From JAVBNT01 sp031551355 (GTDB taxonomy: Bacteria; Vulcanimicrobiota; CADAWZ01), in the NCBI GenBank assembly GCA_031551355.1, contig JAVBNT010000027.1, forward strand, positions 1-23,629: a DNA stretch of 23,629 bases, in the 5' to 3' direction. The first letter of the stretch is position 1. Each line of letters starts with the position of its first letter. The notes beneath the pieces are model-generated. The model worked only from the letters and a program-made list of their open reading frames with translations. It was not told the origin of the DNA and made no database searches. The position numbers were made by a program, and so were the translations under genes. Below, piece by piece: positions 15,686 through 23,489 of the stretch.

Positions 15686-16318
15686 ATGCAGGAATATGTT
15701 CCCGATTCTATCGCAACAATTGAGAATATTGTTTTAAAATCGCGTTTTATCGCGACCGGAGGACCAGCCTTTTCGGTCGATGAAGCGCGATTATTTATTG
15801 CTTCGGTTAAAAGCAAATATCCGGATGCGACTCACAATGTTCCGGCTTTTGTTGTGGGCTCGGGAAATAGTGTTATTTCTCACTCAAGCGACGACGGGGA
15901 GCCTTCAGGGACAGCGGGTCGTCCGGTATTGGCAGTTCTATCCGGCAGTATTTTTACCAATACCGTAATTGTGATTACACGGTATTTTGGAGGTGTAAAA
16001 TTAGGCACAGGCGGGCTTGTAAAAGCTTACTCCGAAGCCGCCAGGGCTCTTTTAAATATTTTGCCGAAAGCACAGGCGGTTTTAGTTTCGGAATTGGAAA
16101 TAGTCCTCTCATATAATTTTTATGACCGCTTTCAGATTGTCTGCCGTAATTATGAAGCTAATATTCTTAAAACTGATTTTGGCACGGATATACTGTCTTT
16201 AGTACAAATTCCCGATAAATTAAGAGATTCTTTTGTCAATGAGCTTACCGATTTTTCTTCGGGAAATATACTCATAAACCCTATTGAGGTCGCCAAAACT
16301 GTTTTGCTGCGTCGTTAG
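15686..16318 (+). CDS. yigZ: YigZ/IMPACT (UPF0029) family protein
   Basis: A 210-residue soluble protein of the YigZ/YvyE/IMPACT family. The UPF0029 signature SDDGEPSGTAGRPVL is present, followed by VVITRYFGGVKLGTGGLVKAY, the conserved core of the N-terminal domain (about 1-125). The C-terminal ferredoxin-like DUF1949 domain (about 140-205) includes LSYNFYDRFQ. Molecular function is poorly defined; eukaryotic IMPACT affects translational control, while bacterial members are of uncertain role. The ATG is nine bases after the preceding stop with only a weak GGGAG further upstream, suggesting coupling. A strong terminator follows. Confidence 0.93.
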   Translation: MQEYVPDSIATIENIVLKSRFIATGGPAFSVDEARLFIASVKSKYPDATHNVPAFVVGSGNSVISHSSDDGEPSGTAGRPVLAVLSGSIFTNTVIVITRYFGGVKLGTGGLVKAYSEAARALLNILPKAQAVLVSELEIVLSYNFYDRFQIVCRNYEANILKTDFGTDILSLVQIPDKLRDSFVNELTDFSSGNILINPIEVAKTVLLRR

Positions 16319-16337
16319 GCCTGAGTTCATTCGCAGG

Positions 16338-16385
16338 AAAAAACCGGTTGTCTGTTGTATTTTTCAGATGAGCGGTTTTATTTTT
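16338..16385 (+). terminator. Rho-independent terminator after the YigZ gene
   Basis: Stem AAAAACCG with CGGTTTTA (about 16338-16346 with 16373-16380), inner partial pairing TCTG/CAGA, followed by a TTTTT run. It ends the two-gene unit and separates it from the aldolase. Confidence 0.7.
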
Positions 16386-16419
16386 GTATGAGCTATTTTA
16401 GATCAACAGGAGGTTTTTT

Positions 16420-17421
16420 ATGGGAAAATTTGTTAATTATAAGGAACTTGGCCTTGTAAACAGCAGAAATATGTTTAAGAAAGCTATTTCCGGAGGTTTT
16501 GCTGTTCCCGGTTACAATTTTAACAACATGGAACAAATTCAGGCGATTATTAAGGGATGTGCCGAGAGTGATTCTCCGGTGATTCTTCAGGTCTCTAAAG
16601 GCGCGCGCGACTATGCAAATCAGACTCTTTTACGGTATATGGCAATGGGTGCGGTTGAAATGGCTAAAAATGATTTTGGCGCCAATATTCCTATTGCTCT
16701 TCATCTCGATCATGGTGATACGTTTGAGCTGGCAAAATCATGTATCGACAGCGGTTTTTCTTCAGTAATGATCGATGGCTCGGCCCATTCTTTTGAAGAT
16801 AATATTGCCCTTACCAAAAAGGTAGTGGAATACGCACACGAGCATGACGTTACCGTTGAAGGCGAGCTTGGGGTGCTGGCCGGTATTGAAGACGAAGTCT
16901 CACATGAAGTCAGTCATTATACCAAACCGGAAGAAGTCGAAGAATTCGTATCCCGCACCGGAGTGGATAGTCTTGCTATTTCCATCGGCACCTCCCATGG
17001 CGCCTATAAATTCAAATTAAAACCCGGAGATCCGCCGCCTCAGCTCAGGCTTGATATTCTTGATGAGGTTTCCGTGCGTTTGCCGGGATTTCCGATTGTT
17101 CTTCACGGATCTTCATCGGTTTTGCCTGAATACGTGGCGATAATAAATCAATATGGCGGCAAGATGGAAGATGCAATCGGTATTCCTGAGGACCAAATCC
17201 GCAAGGCTGCATCGGGAGCGGTATGTAAAGTGAATATTGACAGTGACGGAAGACTTGTCATGACGGCAATGATCCGCAAGGTTTTCGGTGATAAACCGGC
17301 TGAGTTTGACCCCAGAAAATATCTTGGACCAGCGAGGGAAGAGCTGGTCAAGATGATTGTCAGAAAAAATAAAGAAGTTTTAGGCAGTGCCGGTCACGGT
17401 GCATCAATAATGTCTCTTTAA
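16420..17421 (+). CDS. fba: Class II fructose-bisphosphate aldolase
   Basis: Zinc enzyme of glycolysis and gluconeogenesis that cleaves fructose 1,6-bisphosphate into dihydroxyacetone phosphate and glyceraldehyde 3-phosphate. Motifs in a 333-residue (beta/alpha)8 barrel: ALHLDHGDTFE (catalytic Asp97, zinc His98), VEGELGVLAGIED, SIGTSHGAYK, IVLHGSSSVLPE with the third zinc histidine, and KVNIDSDGRL for the phosphate and substrate site. Length and spacing fit the class II family, and nothing is missing. The ATG follows a strong AGGAGG site. It stands alone between a terminator and a hairpin; other members of the family act on tagatose bisphosphate, but the motifs favour fructose bisphosphate. 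Confidence 0.95.
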   Translation: MGKFVNYKELGLVNSRNMFKKAISGGFAVPGYNFNNMEQIQAIIKGCAESDSPVILQVSKGARDYANQTLLRYMAMGAVEMAKNDFGANIPIALHLDHGDTFELAKSCIDSGFSSVMIDGSAHSFEDNIALTKKVVEYAHEHDVTVEGELGVLAGIEDEVSHEVSHYTKPEEVEEFVSRTGVDSLAISIGTSHGAYKFKLKPGDPPPQLRLDILDEVSVRLPGFPIVLHGSSSVLPEYVAIINQYGGKMEDAIGIPEDQIRKAASGAVCKVNIDSDGRLVMTAMIRKVFGDKPAEFDPRKYLGPAREELVKMIVRKNKEVLGSAGHGASIMSL

Positions 17422-17467
17422 ATATTTGCCCAAATAAACAACAGATATAAGGGCTTTAGAACTGTTT

Positions 17468-17490
17468 GCCCGGTATAAAAAATACCGGGC
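17468..17490 (+). terminator. Strong hairpin after the aldolase gene
   Basis: Perfect 9-bp stem GCCCGGTAT / ATACCGGGC with an AAAAA loop, 47 bases past the aldolase stop. No T run follows, so it may be an mRNA-stabilising hairpin or a weak terminator instead of a canonical one. Confidence 0.5.
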
Positions 17491-17533
17491 AGACTCATCT
17501 TTACGGTTATTTTTTCAAGGAGGATTTGAGCTG

Positions 17534-18535
17534 TTGAAAAAGAGTTTGTTTATTCCTGTATTTACTGTCGCTTTGTTTTTATTATCCGTTTTTCCCGCCG
17601 GCGCGAAAACACTGCCGCCGGGCTTTGATTTTCAGGGCCATAGGGGGGCAAGGGGACTTTATCCGGAAAATACGATTCCGGGATTCATGTATGCGGCTGA
17701 GCTTGGAGTCACTACTTTGGAACTTGATCTTCAGTTGACTAAAGATGAGATTCCGGTAATATCACATAATCCGCGCCTTGAAAGTTATTTGACAAAATAT
17801 AACGGCAAATGGATAAATAAAGGCTCCGAGCCGGTTATTGCAAAAATGACTCTCAGAGAGCTGCAGAAATATACTGTAGGTGAAACAGATCCTGATTCCG
17901 ATTATTACAAGCAGCGCTGTCCGAACCAGACAGTTGTTCCCGGAACCAAGGTTCCCACGCTGGAAGAGCTTTTCATTAACGTAAACCGGAATAATTTCAA
18001 TCATGTCCGTTTTAATATTGAGCTTAAAGTTTATCCTGACGGGCCGGATGCGCAGTGCAGTGCTGATTTGGAAACATTTGTAAAAGCTGTTATGAAGGTA
18101 ATTAAGCAATACCGTATGGAGTCCAGAACGACTATACAGTGTTTCGATTGGCGTGTTCTTTTGGAATTTCGCAGGCTTTACAAGGATGAGGTTCTTCTTG
18201 CCGCACTGACCTGTGAGCAGCCTGACGAACTATGCCGTCAGGTGGGGGTTCCCGGTTGCTCGCCCTGGATGGCCGGACTTGATATCGACGATTTTGACGG
18301 TAATTATGTGAAAGCCGCCAAAGCCGTTTATGCGGATATTATATCCCCTTATTACAAGGAGCTTGACGAAAAAATTATTAAGGAAGCCCATGCTTTAGGT
18401 ATTAAAGTTATTCCATGGACGGTTAACGACAGAGAAGATATGGAAAGGCTGATTGACTGGGGAGTAGACGGAATTATTACCGACCGTCCCGATATTCTCA
18501 AGGAGATAATTCTGGAACGGAAAATAAATATTTAG
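17534..18535 (+). CDS. Exported glycerophosphodiester phosphodiesterase
   Basis: Hydrolyses glycerophosphodiesters to glycerol 3-phosphate and an alcohol, outside the cytoplasm. The 333-residue precursor has a clear signal peptide (MKK, hydrophobic core to about residue 20, cleavage after AGA near 24). GDPD motifs: GHRGARGLYPENT (His36), ELDLQLTKDEIPVISHN (Glu63, Asp65, His78), FNIELKVYP, and the C-terminal VIPWTVNDREDMERLIDWG with DGIITDRPD. The usual HD at the second histidine is HN here. The start is a TTG preceded by AAGGAGGA nine bases upstream. It could recycle phospholipid head groups. Single gene, followed by a very strong terminator. Confidence 0.92.
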   Translation: MKKSLFIPVFTVALFLLSVFPAGAKTLPPGFDFQGHRGARGLYPENTIPGFMYAAELGVTTLELDLQLTKDEIPVISHNPRLESYLTKYNGKWINKGSEPVIAKMTLRELQKYTVGETDPDSDYYKQRCPNQTVVPGTKVPTLEELFINVNRNNFNHVRFNIELKVYPDGPDAQCSADLETFVKAVMKVIKQYRMESRTTIQCFDWRVLLEFRRLYKDEVLLAALTCEQPDELCRQVGVPGCSPWMAGLDIDDFDGNYVKAAKAVYADIISPYYKELDEKIIKEAHALGIKVIPWTVNDREDMERLIDWGVDGIITDRPDILKEIILERKINI

Positions 18536-18561
18536 AGTAATTTTGAATTTTTATAAAACGT

Positions 18562-18611
18562 AATAAAGGTGCCGTCTGATTGAGAAAAATGAGACGGCAC
18601 CTTTATTTTTG
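18562..18611. terminator. Strong terminator after the phosphodiesterase gene
   Basis: A 16-bp perfect stem (18562-18577 with 18592-18607; inner part GGTGCCGTCT/AGACGGCACC) followed by TTTTT on the plus strand. It lies 27 bases past the stop. Being symmetric with flanking A/T, it might also stop minus-strand readthrough from the nucleoside phosphorylase gene. Confidence 0.85.
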
Positions 18612-18671
18612 ACAAAGTAAGATTAATGGGAATTATTCAGAGTATCAAAAAAATCTATTATATTTTGTCCT

Positions 18672-18706
18672 GTCATTTATGTGTGGTGCAGCTTCACCGC
18701 AATGAC
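18672..18706. repeat. REP-like degenerate hairpin
   Basis: Outer stem GTCATT/AATGAC (18672-18677, 18701-18706) and inner stem GGTG/CACC around a short loop. The arrangement resembles the widespread GTCATTGCGAGCG-type repeats, and its CGCAATGAC end recalls the CGCGATGACG in composite repeat B. It lies in the gap before the nucleoside phosphorylase stop; nothing else is seen in that gap. Confidence 0.4.
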
Positions 18707-18779
18707 TGTTGTATAGATTGCAATTTTTAAATTTTTTAATGAGCGAAATAGGGTTTGCCGACAGCCTGAATGATGAAAG

Positions 18780-19493
18780 TTATTTTTGTTTTGCCAGTTT
18801 TTCCGCTGCCGTCACCGCTACATCTTTTATTTTTTCCGAGTTTTGTGAGGCGGATGTCAGTATTTCATCGGAGGATACGTTGGTAAGGTGTATTCCGTTT
18901 GCATAGTTGTCAACAGAACATATCGCGGCGTATTTTAACCCGAGTTCCTGTGCTATTGTCGCTTCCTGTCCCATCGTCATTCCGACAATATCGGCAAAGT
19001 TGCTGAGCATTTTTATTTCCGCTTTTGTTTCCAGGCGCGGACCGATTGTCTGTACATAGGTGCCTTTTTCTTTTATTTTGCAGTCCAGTTCTTTGGCACA
19101 CTCTATTAATACAAGCCTTAGTTCTTCGTCCAGCTCCGGGGTTATGTGAACAACGCTATCCTTGAAAATAGTTGACTGATTCCATAAATTTATATAATCA
19201 TCAGGAACGACGAGAGTTCCCGGCAGTAAGGAGCTGTGAAGGCTGCCAACCGAGCATACGCCGATAACATACTTTACTCCGGCTTCTTTTAAGGCAAGCA
19301 TATGTGAGGCATGATTTATTTTGTGAGGAGGTATATTGTGGTTCATACCATGTCTTGATATGAAGGCGATCTTTTTCGATACTGTGAGTTCTACATTTCC
19401 ATAACAGTTTTTTATTTCCGTAGGCTTTGCCTTGGCAAAAAGCGGCGATTTATAGAATAAGGTTCCCCCAATAATGCCAACAGTGCTTTTCAT
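18780..19493 (-). CDS. MTA/purine nucleoside phosphorylase family 2 (MtnP/MTIP-like)
   Basis: Phosphorolysis of a purine nucleoside such as 5'-methylthioadenosine, in methionine and polyamine by-product salvage. Motifs in the 237-residue protein: GIIGGT at the N terminus, FISRHGMNHNIPPHKINHAS (phosphate/ribose-site His), IGVCSVGSL, the GTYVQTIGPRLETKAEI segment, and GMTMGQEATIAQELGL. The catalytic-site segment that distinguishes MTAP from PNP reads SVDNYANGI, so both Asp and Asn are present and base specificity is uncertain; a methylthioinosine or guanosine preference cannot be excluded. Shorter than human MTAP (283), like bacterial MTIP-type members. AAGGAG precedes the ATG. Divergent from the cyclase gene. 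Confidence 0.88.
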   Translation of the reverse strand: MKSTVGIIGGTLFYKSPLFAKAKPTEIKNCYGNVELTVSKKIAFISRHGMNHNIPPHKINHASHMLALKEAGVKYVIGVCSVGSLHSSLLPGTLVVPDDYINLWNQSTIFKDSVVHITPELDEELRLVLIECAKELDCKIKEKGTYVQTIGPRLETKAEIKMLSNFADIVGMTMGQEATIAQELGLKYAAICSVDNYANGIHLTNVSSDEILTSASQNSEKIKDVAVTAAEKLAKQK

Positions 19494-19677
19494 AACATTC
19501 TCCTTGTTTTTACGATTTTCTTATCGGAATAAAATATGAAAATATTCGATTCGGCCGGACTTTGCTTAAAATTAAGAATACCGTCCGCTTTTTGATCTTT
19601 TTCTGTTTTTTGCCGGCAACATCCTCTTGTTATTTGCCCTGTTGCTAGCGGAGGATTTCCTTTTATTTTGCTGAATT

Positions 19678-19708
19678 AGTTATATTCCGAAAAAAATGTA
19701 ATATAACT
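19678..19708. promoter_or_regulatory. Inverted repeat upstream of the cyclase gene
   Basis: Perfect 9-bp inverted repeat AGTTATATT (19678-19686) and AATATAACT (19700-19708), 13-base spacer, about 30 bases upstream of the cyclase start in the 247-base divergent region. The centre-to-centre distance (22 bases, about two helical turns) suits a dimeric regulator. No convincing promoter boxes could be paired with it. Confidence 0.4.
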
Positions 19709-19740
19709 GTTGAAATGGACTTTGTTGTGGAGTGTTGCCT

Positions 19741-22050
19741 GTGGATAAGGACAAAAGAGAAAATATCATAAAAAAATACCTTGAAGAGTTTACGCAAAAA
19801 AGGACCGATCCGATTTTGCCGTTGTATATAGGTGTTCTTTATCTGGCCTCCAATGATTATAAACAGTCTGTTTCATGGTTCGTTAAATCTTCTGAGACGG
19901 ATAAAGCATTTGCTCCGGCTCACTTTTTCTGTGCGATGGCAAGTCTTTGTGACGACAGCTATGATGTGGCTTTGCTTGAAGGTGAGTTGTTTCTCAGGTA
20001 TGCCAAAAATCCCTTTGAATATTACAGGAATCTTGATTTTCCTTTTGAATTTAATGTTGCCAAAATACGCTCCAAATCGATTTCAAGGGCTAAACATAGA
20101 AAAAAAGTTTTACCCGCTGATATAAACGCCGCTTATCTCGCCGGACTTACGTATGCTTTTTGGGGAGAAGATGACTTCGCGCTTGAGAGTTTTGAATCGG
20201 TTCTTGAAACGGAAAGCCTTCCTTCAAGATTTTTAATGGTTTTGTCGGAACTGTATCTGAAAAATAAGCGCTCAGAAAGAGCGCTTAGCACTCTTAAACG
20301 TCTTTACCGTCAGGAAGGTGACTCTCTTGGCGTTACATTGAAACTGGCGGAACTGTATCTGCAGATTAAGGATTTTTCCCGGGCTGTTCCTCTTTTACAG
20401 AAAGCTTTTGAAATGAAACCCGCAAGAGCGGCAACCCTTGTGGACCTTGCCGTTGCCTACCGGGGGGGCGGCAAGCCTGATGTTGCCCAGGAAGTTCTTA
20501 CCGATGCTTTGTGTCTGGATGACGGGCTTGTTTCCGCATGGTTTGAGTTTGGCATCCTGTGTGAAGAGTCCTTTCTTTGGGATTCGGCAATTAAATTCTT
20601 CGGCAAAGCACTTTCTCTAGAGAGTGATTTTGGCGATGCATATTATCATATAGGCCTGATTTACAAGCGTCAGGGGCATAACGATTTGGCCGTTCCGGCC
20701 TTTTACAGAGCGAGCCGCTATCTTAAGGATAATGCTTCGGTACACTACCAGCTTGCGGAAACTCTGATGGCCTTAAAGGAATTTGAAGAAGCGGCAATAG
20801 AGTTTTTGCAGGTAATAAAAAAGGATCCGACAGACGTCTATGCCTATATGAATCTGGGAAGATGCCTTACCAGTGCCGGGATGTATGACGAGGCTTCCTA
20901 TTGCCTGAATAAAGCTCTTTCCATCCAGAAAGATTTTATTGAGCCGCATTATTATCTTAGTCTGAATTATCTCATCAAAGGAAATCTCAAGGCTGCCAGA
21001 GAATCGCTTTTATTTTTTGTCGGACAAAAGCCGCAGGATACGTATGCCAGATTTACTCTCGGCAATGTGTATATGCGCCAGGGCGAGTATGAGTCTGCCG
21101 TCAGAGAGTATATGGAAGCCATCAGTCTTTACCCGGACCATCCGTATGCCAGGTTTAATCTGGCCGCCAGCTATGCCTGTGCCGGTAAATATGAGCAGGC
21201 GCAGAAAGAATTCTCCCAGGCCCTTCATCAGAACCCGCCCGAATCGGAAGAAGAGATGATTATTTTTGCCGTTCTCGGAAGCTATCAGAGTATTTTGCAG
21301 CGTCTTGCCGGGGCTGTATCGGAATTGAACGTTTATTTTAAAAGGTATAATGAGGCCAAAGACCGCTTTCAGGTTGAAGAAAAGATTAAAAACAGGATTG
21401 CCGATTTGTTTAAAAAAGTTTTGCCGGAAAAAATCGCTGAAGATCTTATTTTAACCGAAAAAACCGATGAAGGAATCGAAGATGAGCAGCGTATGGTGTC
21501 GGTGCTTTTTTCCGATATCAGGGGATATACGGATCTGACGGAACGTTCGGGGGCAACAGGCGCGATGAAGTTTCTTAATGACTACTATAAGCTTGTTTCC
21601 AAAGTTATAGAGGAGTATTCAGGTACTTTGCTTTATTTTCAGGGAGATGCACAAATGGTTATTTTCGGGGCTCCCCAGGATGATGAAGAGCATGCTGTGC
21701 ACGCCCTTCAGGCGGCACAGGCAATAAAAGCCCAGGTGGCAAAAATGTCGGTTGCCGACGGCAGCAATGTCACGGAGCTTTCAATCGGGGTTGCCACCGG
21801 GGAAGTCGTCATGGGGTTTATTAATGACGGTATGAGGCTTCAGTATACGGCAATAGGCGATGCCGTTAATATAGCTTCAAGACTCCAGGCTTTAAGTAAG
21901 GAGCACGACTGTTCTATATTGATCGCCGACTCCACTTATCAGAGTGTTAAGGATAATATGGCCGAGATACGGTTTCTTGATTCGGTTAAACTTAAGGGAA
22001 TTGCCGAAGCGATGAATGTATATAAACTGGAAACCGCATACGAGGCCTAG
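19741..22050 (+). CDS. TPR-repeat protein with C-terminal class III adenylate/guanylate cyclase domain
   Basis: About 769 residues. Most of the protein (about 40-540) is a chain of tetratricopeptide repeats, for instance ALSTLKRLYRQEG and the clear unit AYMNLGRCLTSAGMYDEAS, acting as a protein-binding scaffold. The cyclase homology domain (about 585-765) has metal Asp592 in FSDIRGYTDL and Asp636 in FQGDAQMVIFG, and the YTAIGDAVNIASRL segment with Asp707, Asn710 and Arg714. The adenine-contacting lysine usually three residues before GD is replaced by Tyr632. It is soluble with no membrane segment. I chose the GTG at 19741, with GTGGAG eight bases upstream; the GTG at 19732 is an alternative. 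The radical SAM gene follows after 35 bases. Confidence 0.9.
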   Translation: MDKDKRENIIKKYLEEFTQKRTDPILPLYIGVLYLASNDYKQSVSWFVKSSETDKAFAPAHFFCAMASLCDDSYDVALLEGELFLRYAKNPFEYYRNLDFPFEFNVAKIRSKSISRAKHRKKVLPADINAAYLAGLTYAFWGEDDFALESFESVLETESLPSRFLMVLSELYLKNKRSERALSTLKRLYRQEGDSLGVTLKLAELYLQIKDFSRAVPLLQKAFEMKPARAATLVDLAVAYRGGGKPDVAQEVLTDALCLDDGLVSAWFEFGILCEESFLWDSAIKFFGKALSLESDFGDAYYHIGLIYKRQGHNDLAVPAFYRASRYLKDNASVHYQLAETLMALKEFEEAAIEFLQVIKKDPTDVYAYMNLGRCLTSAGMYDEASYCLNKALSIQKDFIEPHYYLSLNYLIKGNLKAARESLLFFVGQKPQDTYARFTLGNVYMRQGEYESAVREYMEAISLYPDHPYARFNLAASYACAGKYEQAQKEFSQALHQNPPESEEEMIIFAVLGSYQSILQRLAGAVSELNVYFKRYNEAKDRFQVEEKIKNRIADLFKKVLPEKIAEDLILTEKTDEGIEDEQRMVSVLFSDIRGYTDLTERSGATGAMKFLNDYYKLVSKVIEEYSGTLLYFQGDAQMVIFGAPQDDEEHAVHALQAAQAIKAQVAKMSVADGSNVTELSIGVATGEVVMGFINDGMRLQYTAIGDAVNIASRLQALSKEHDCSILIADSTYQSVKDNMAEIRFLDSVKLKGIAEAMNVYKLETAYEA

Positions 22051-22085
22051 TTTTATAATTTTTTATTTAAGGACGGTTTAAGCAA

Positions 22086-23264
22086 ATGGGAAACAGACAT
22101 AGTTACCTGCCTCTTGATTTCTTGATGGGGCTTTTTAAAACTCCCCATATACTTACGAGAACGATGAGTGCTCTCGTCAAGAAACATGGGTCGGTAAAAT
22201 ATGACTATAATTTTTTGGCGGGAAAAAGCAATTCACTCAACCAGATAAGCCTTAAAATTACTAATTTATGTAATTTAAGGTGTAAAATGTGCGGTCAGTG
22301 GGGAGAAAAAGGTTATAACCTTACAAAACCCAATTCCGAGTTAAAAGAAGTTGTGCCGCTGGAGATTTATAAAAAAATGGTTGATGATGTGGCGCATCTT
22401 AAACCGCTGATCTATATATGGGGCGGGGAACCGTTTTTATACCCGGATCTGATGCCTTTGACAAGTTATATGAAAGAAAAGGATTTTATTCTTTCGATCG
22501 TAACCAACGGCGTCAAGCTTCAGCAACATGCAGAAGAAATTGTCGACAAAAAGTGGGAAGCACTTATGCTTTCGCTTGACGGACCAAAAGAAATTCATAA
22601 TGAAATAAGAGGTTCAAAAGACTGTTTTGATACATTGGCAAAGGGTATTGAGACTATTCAGACGCTTAAACGTAAGAAAAAGAGTACTCTCCCTTACGTA
22701 ATGCTGCTGGTAACCGTATCAAGAGACAATGCCCATATTCTCGATCAGATTTTCGATATTGCCAAGGAAGTCGGAGCCGATTGCGTCGTTGTTTATTATG
22801 CATGGTTTACCAATGAAGAAGTAGGGCAGAAACACACCGAGATTTTCCAGAAACATTTCGGTTGTGAGCCTACAGCATGGAAAAGCTATGTTCAGCCGGT
22901 AGACCGTATTGATACGGCTGCCCTGCAGGAATCGGTCAAAAAGATAAAATCGAAAAAATATCCTTTCCCATATCTTTTTATTCCCGATCTGCCGATAGAT
23001 GATATCCCGACATATTATAATGAACCGGCCAATTTTATGGGCTACGGCAAATGCATTGCCCCGTGGATGGCGGCGGAAATTATGCCAAACGGCGATATGT
23101 CCCCTTGCCGTGATTATCCCGATTATATTGTCGGTAACCTGATGCAAACCCCGATAATGGAACTTTTCAACAATGATAAATACCAGAAGTTCAGAACCGC
23201 GCTCAAGGAGTGCGGCGGCACTTTCCCGGTTTGTGCTAGGTGTTGCGGTCTCATGGGCTTCTAA
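22086..23264 (+). CDS. Radical SAM protein with SPASM-type C terminus
   Basis: A 392-residue radical SAM enzyme. The [4Fe-4S] cluster motif is TNLCNLRCKMCGQWG (Cys62, Cys66, Cys69, CX3CX2C). The SAM-binding IWGGEPFLYPDL (GGEP motif) and a VTNGVKL strand follow. The C-terminal part carries further cysteines: YGKCIAPW, MSPCRDYPDYIVGN and FPVCARCCGL, consistent with a SPASM/Twitch auxiliary cluster as in peptide- or cofactor-modifying maturases. The substrate is unknown and no precursor peptide gene is adjacent in the visible sequence. Start ATG has AAGGACGG about ten bases upstream. It probably forms an operon with the cyclase. A hairpin element and terminator follow directly after the stop. 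Confidence 0.88.
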   Translation: MGNRHSYLPLDFLMGLFKTPHILTRTMSALVKKHGSVKYDYNFLAGKSNSLNQISLKITNLCNLRCKMCGQWGEKGYNLTKPNSELKEVVPLEIYKKMVDDVAHLKPLIYIWGGEPFLYPDLMPLTSYMKEKDFILSIVTNGVKLQQHAEEIVDKKWEALMLSLDGPKEIHNEIRGSKDCFDTLAKGIETIQTLKRKKKSTLPYVMLLVTVSRDNAHILDQIFDIAKEVGADCVVVYYAWFTNEEVGQKHTEIFQKHFGCEPTAWKSYVQPVDRIDTAALQESVKKIKSKKYPFPYLFIPDLPIDDIPTYYNEPANFMGYGKCIAPWMAAEIMPNGDMSPCRDYPDYIVGNLMQTPIMELFNNDKYQKFRTALKECGGTFPVCARCCGLMGF

Positions 23265-23390
23265 AAAGCTCTTCATTTAACGAATATGCGTCGCCAAAGC
23301 GGAGTCGCCCTCGTTCGACGTAGTTGATCTACGCCTTACTCGTGGCGCTCCACTTTGTCTTAGCCTCTCCGTCAAATGAAGAGCTTTTTT
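23263..23390 (+). repeat. Nested hairpin element 1, also acting as a terminator
   Basis: Outer 16-bp stem AAAAAGCTCTTCATTT (23263-23278) with AAATGAAGAGCTTTTT (23374-23389), followed by T-rich sequence, so it is a terminator for the radical SAM gene. Inside it lies an inner element whose arms CAAAGCGGAGTCGCC (23295-23309) and GGCGCTCCACTTTG (23344-23357) pair with one bulged T, around a 34-base core with CGTAG/CTACG. A sister element starts at 23407. Confidence 0.8.
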
Positions 23391-23406
23391 CTTTTAAAGG
23401 AATGGG

Positions 23407-23489
23407 TATGTGTCATCAAATCCAAGTTGCTCTCACTGCGACGTAGTGACCTACGCCTCGCTCGTAGCACTTGGATTTGCTTTAACATC
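23407..23489. repeat. Nested hairpin element 2, sister of element 1
   Basis: Arms CAAATCCAAGTTGCT (23417-23431) and AGCACTTGGATTTG (23466-23479) pair with the same bulged T, around a 34-base core sharing CGACGTAGT and CTACGCCT with element 1. Flanks TATGTGTC on the left and TTTAACATC on the right also resemble those of element 1. No gene lies in the whole 305-base stretch after the radical SAM stop; these two elements and an IS end fill it. Confidence 0.75.

Noticed and set aside
23263..23489. CRISPR array from the two similar repeats
   Set aside because: Only two units with diverged arms and no spacer regularity or cas genes; the structure is nested hairpins.
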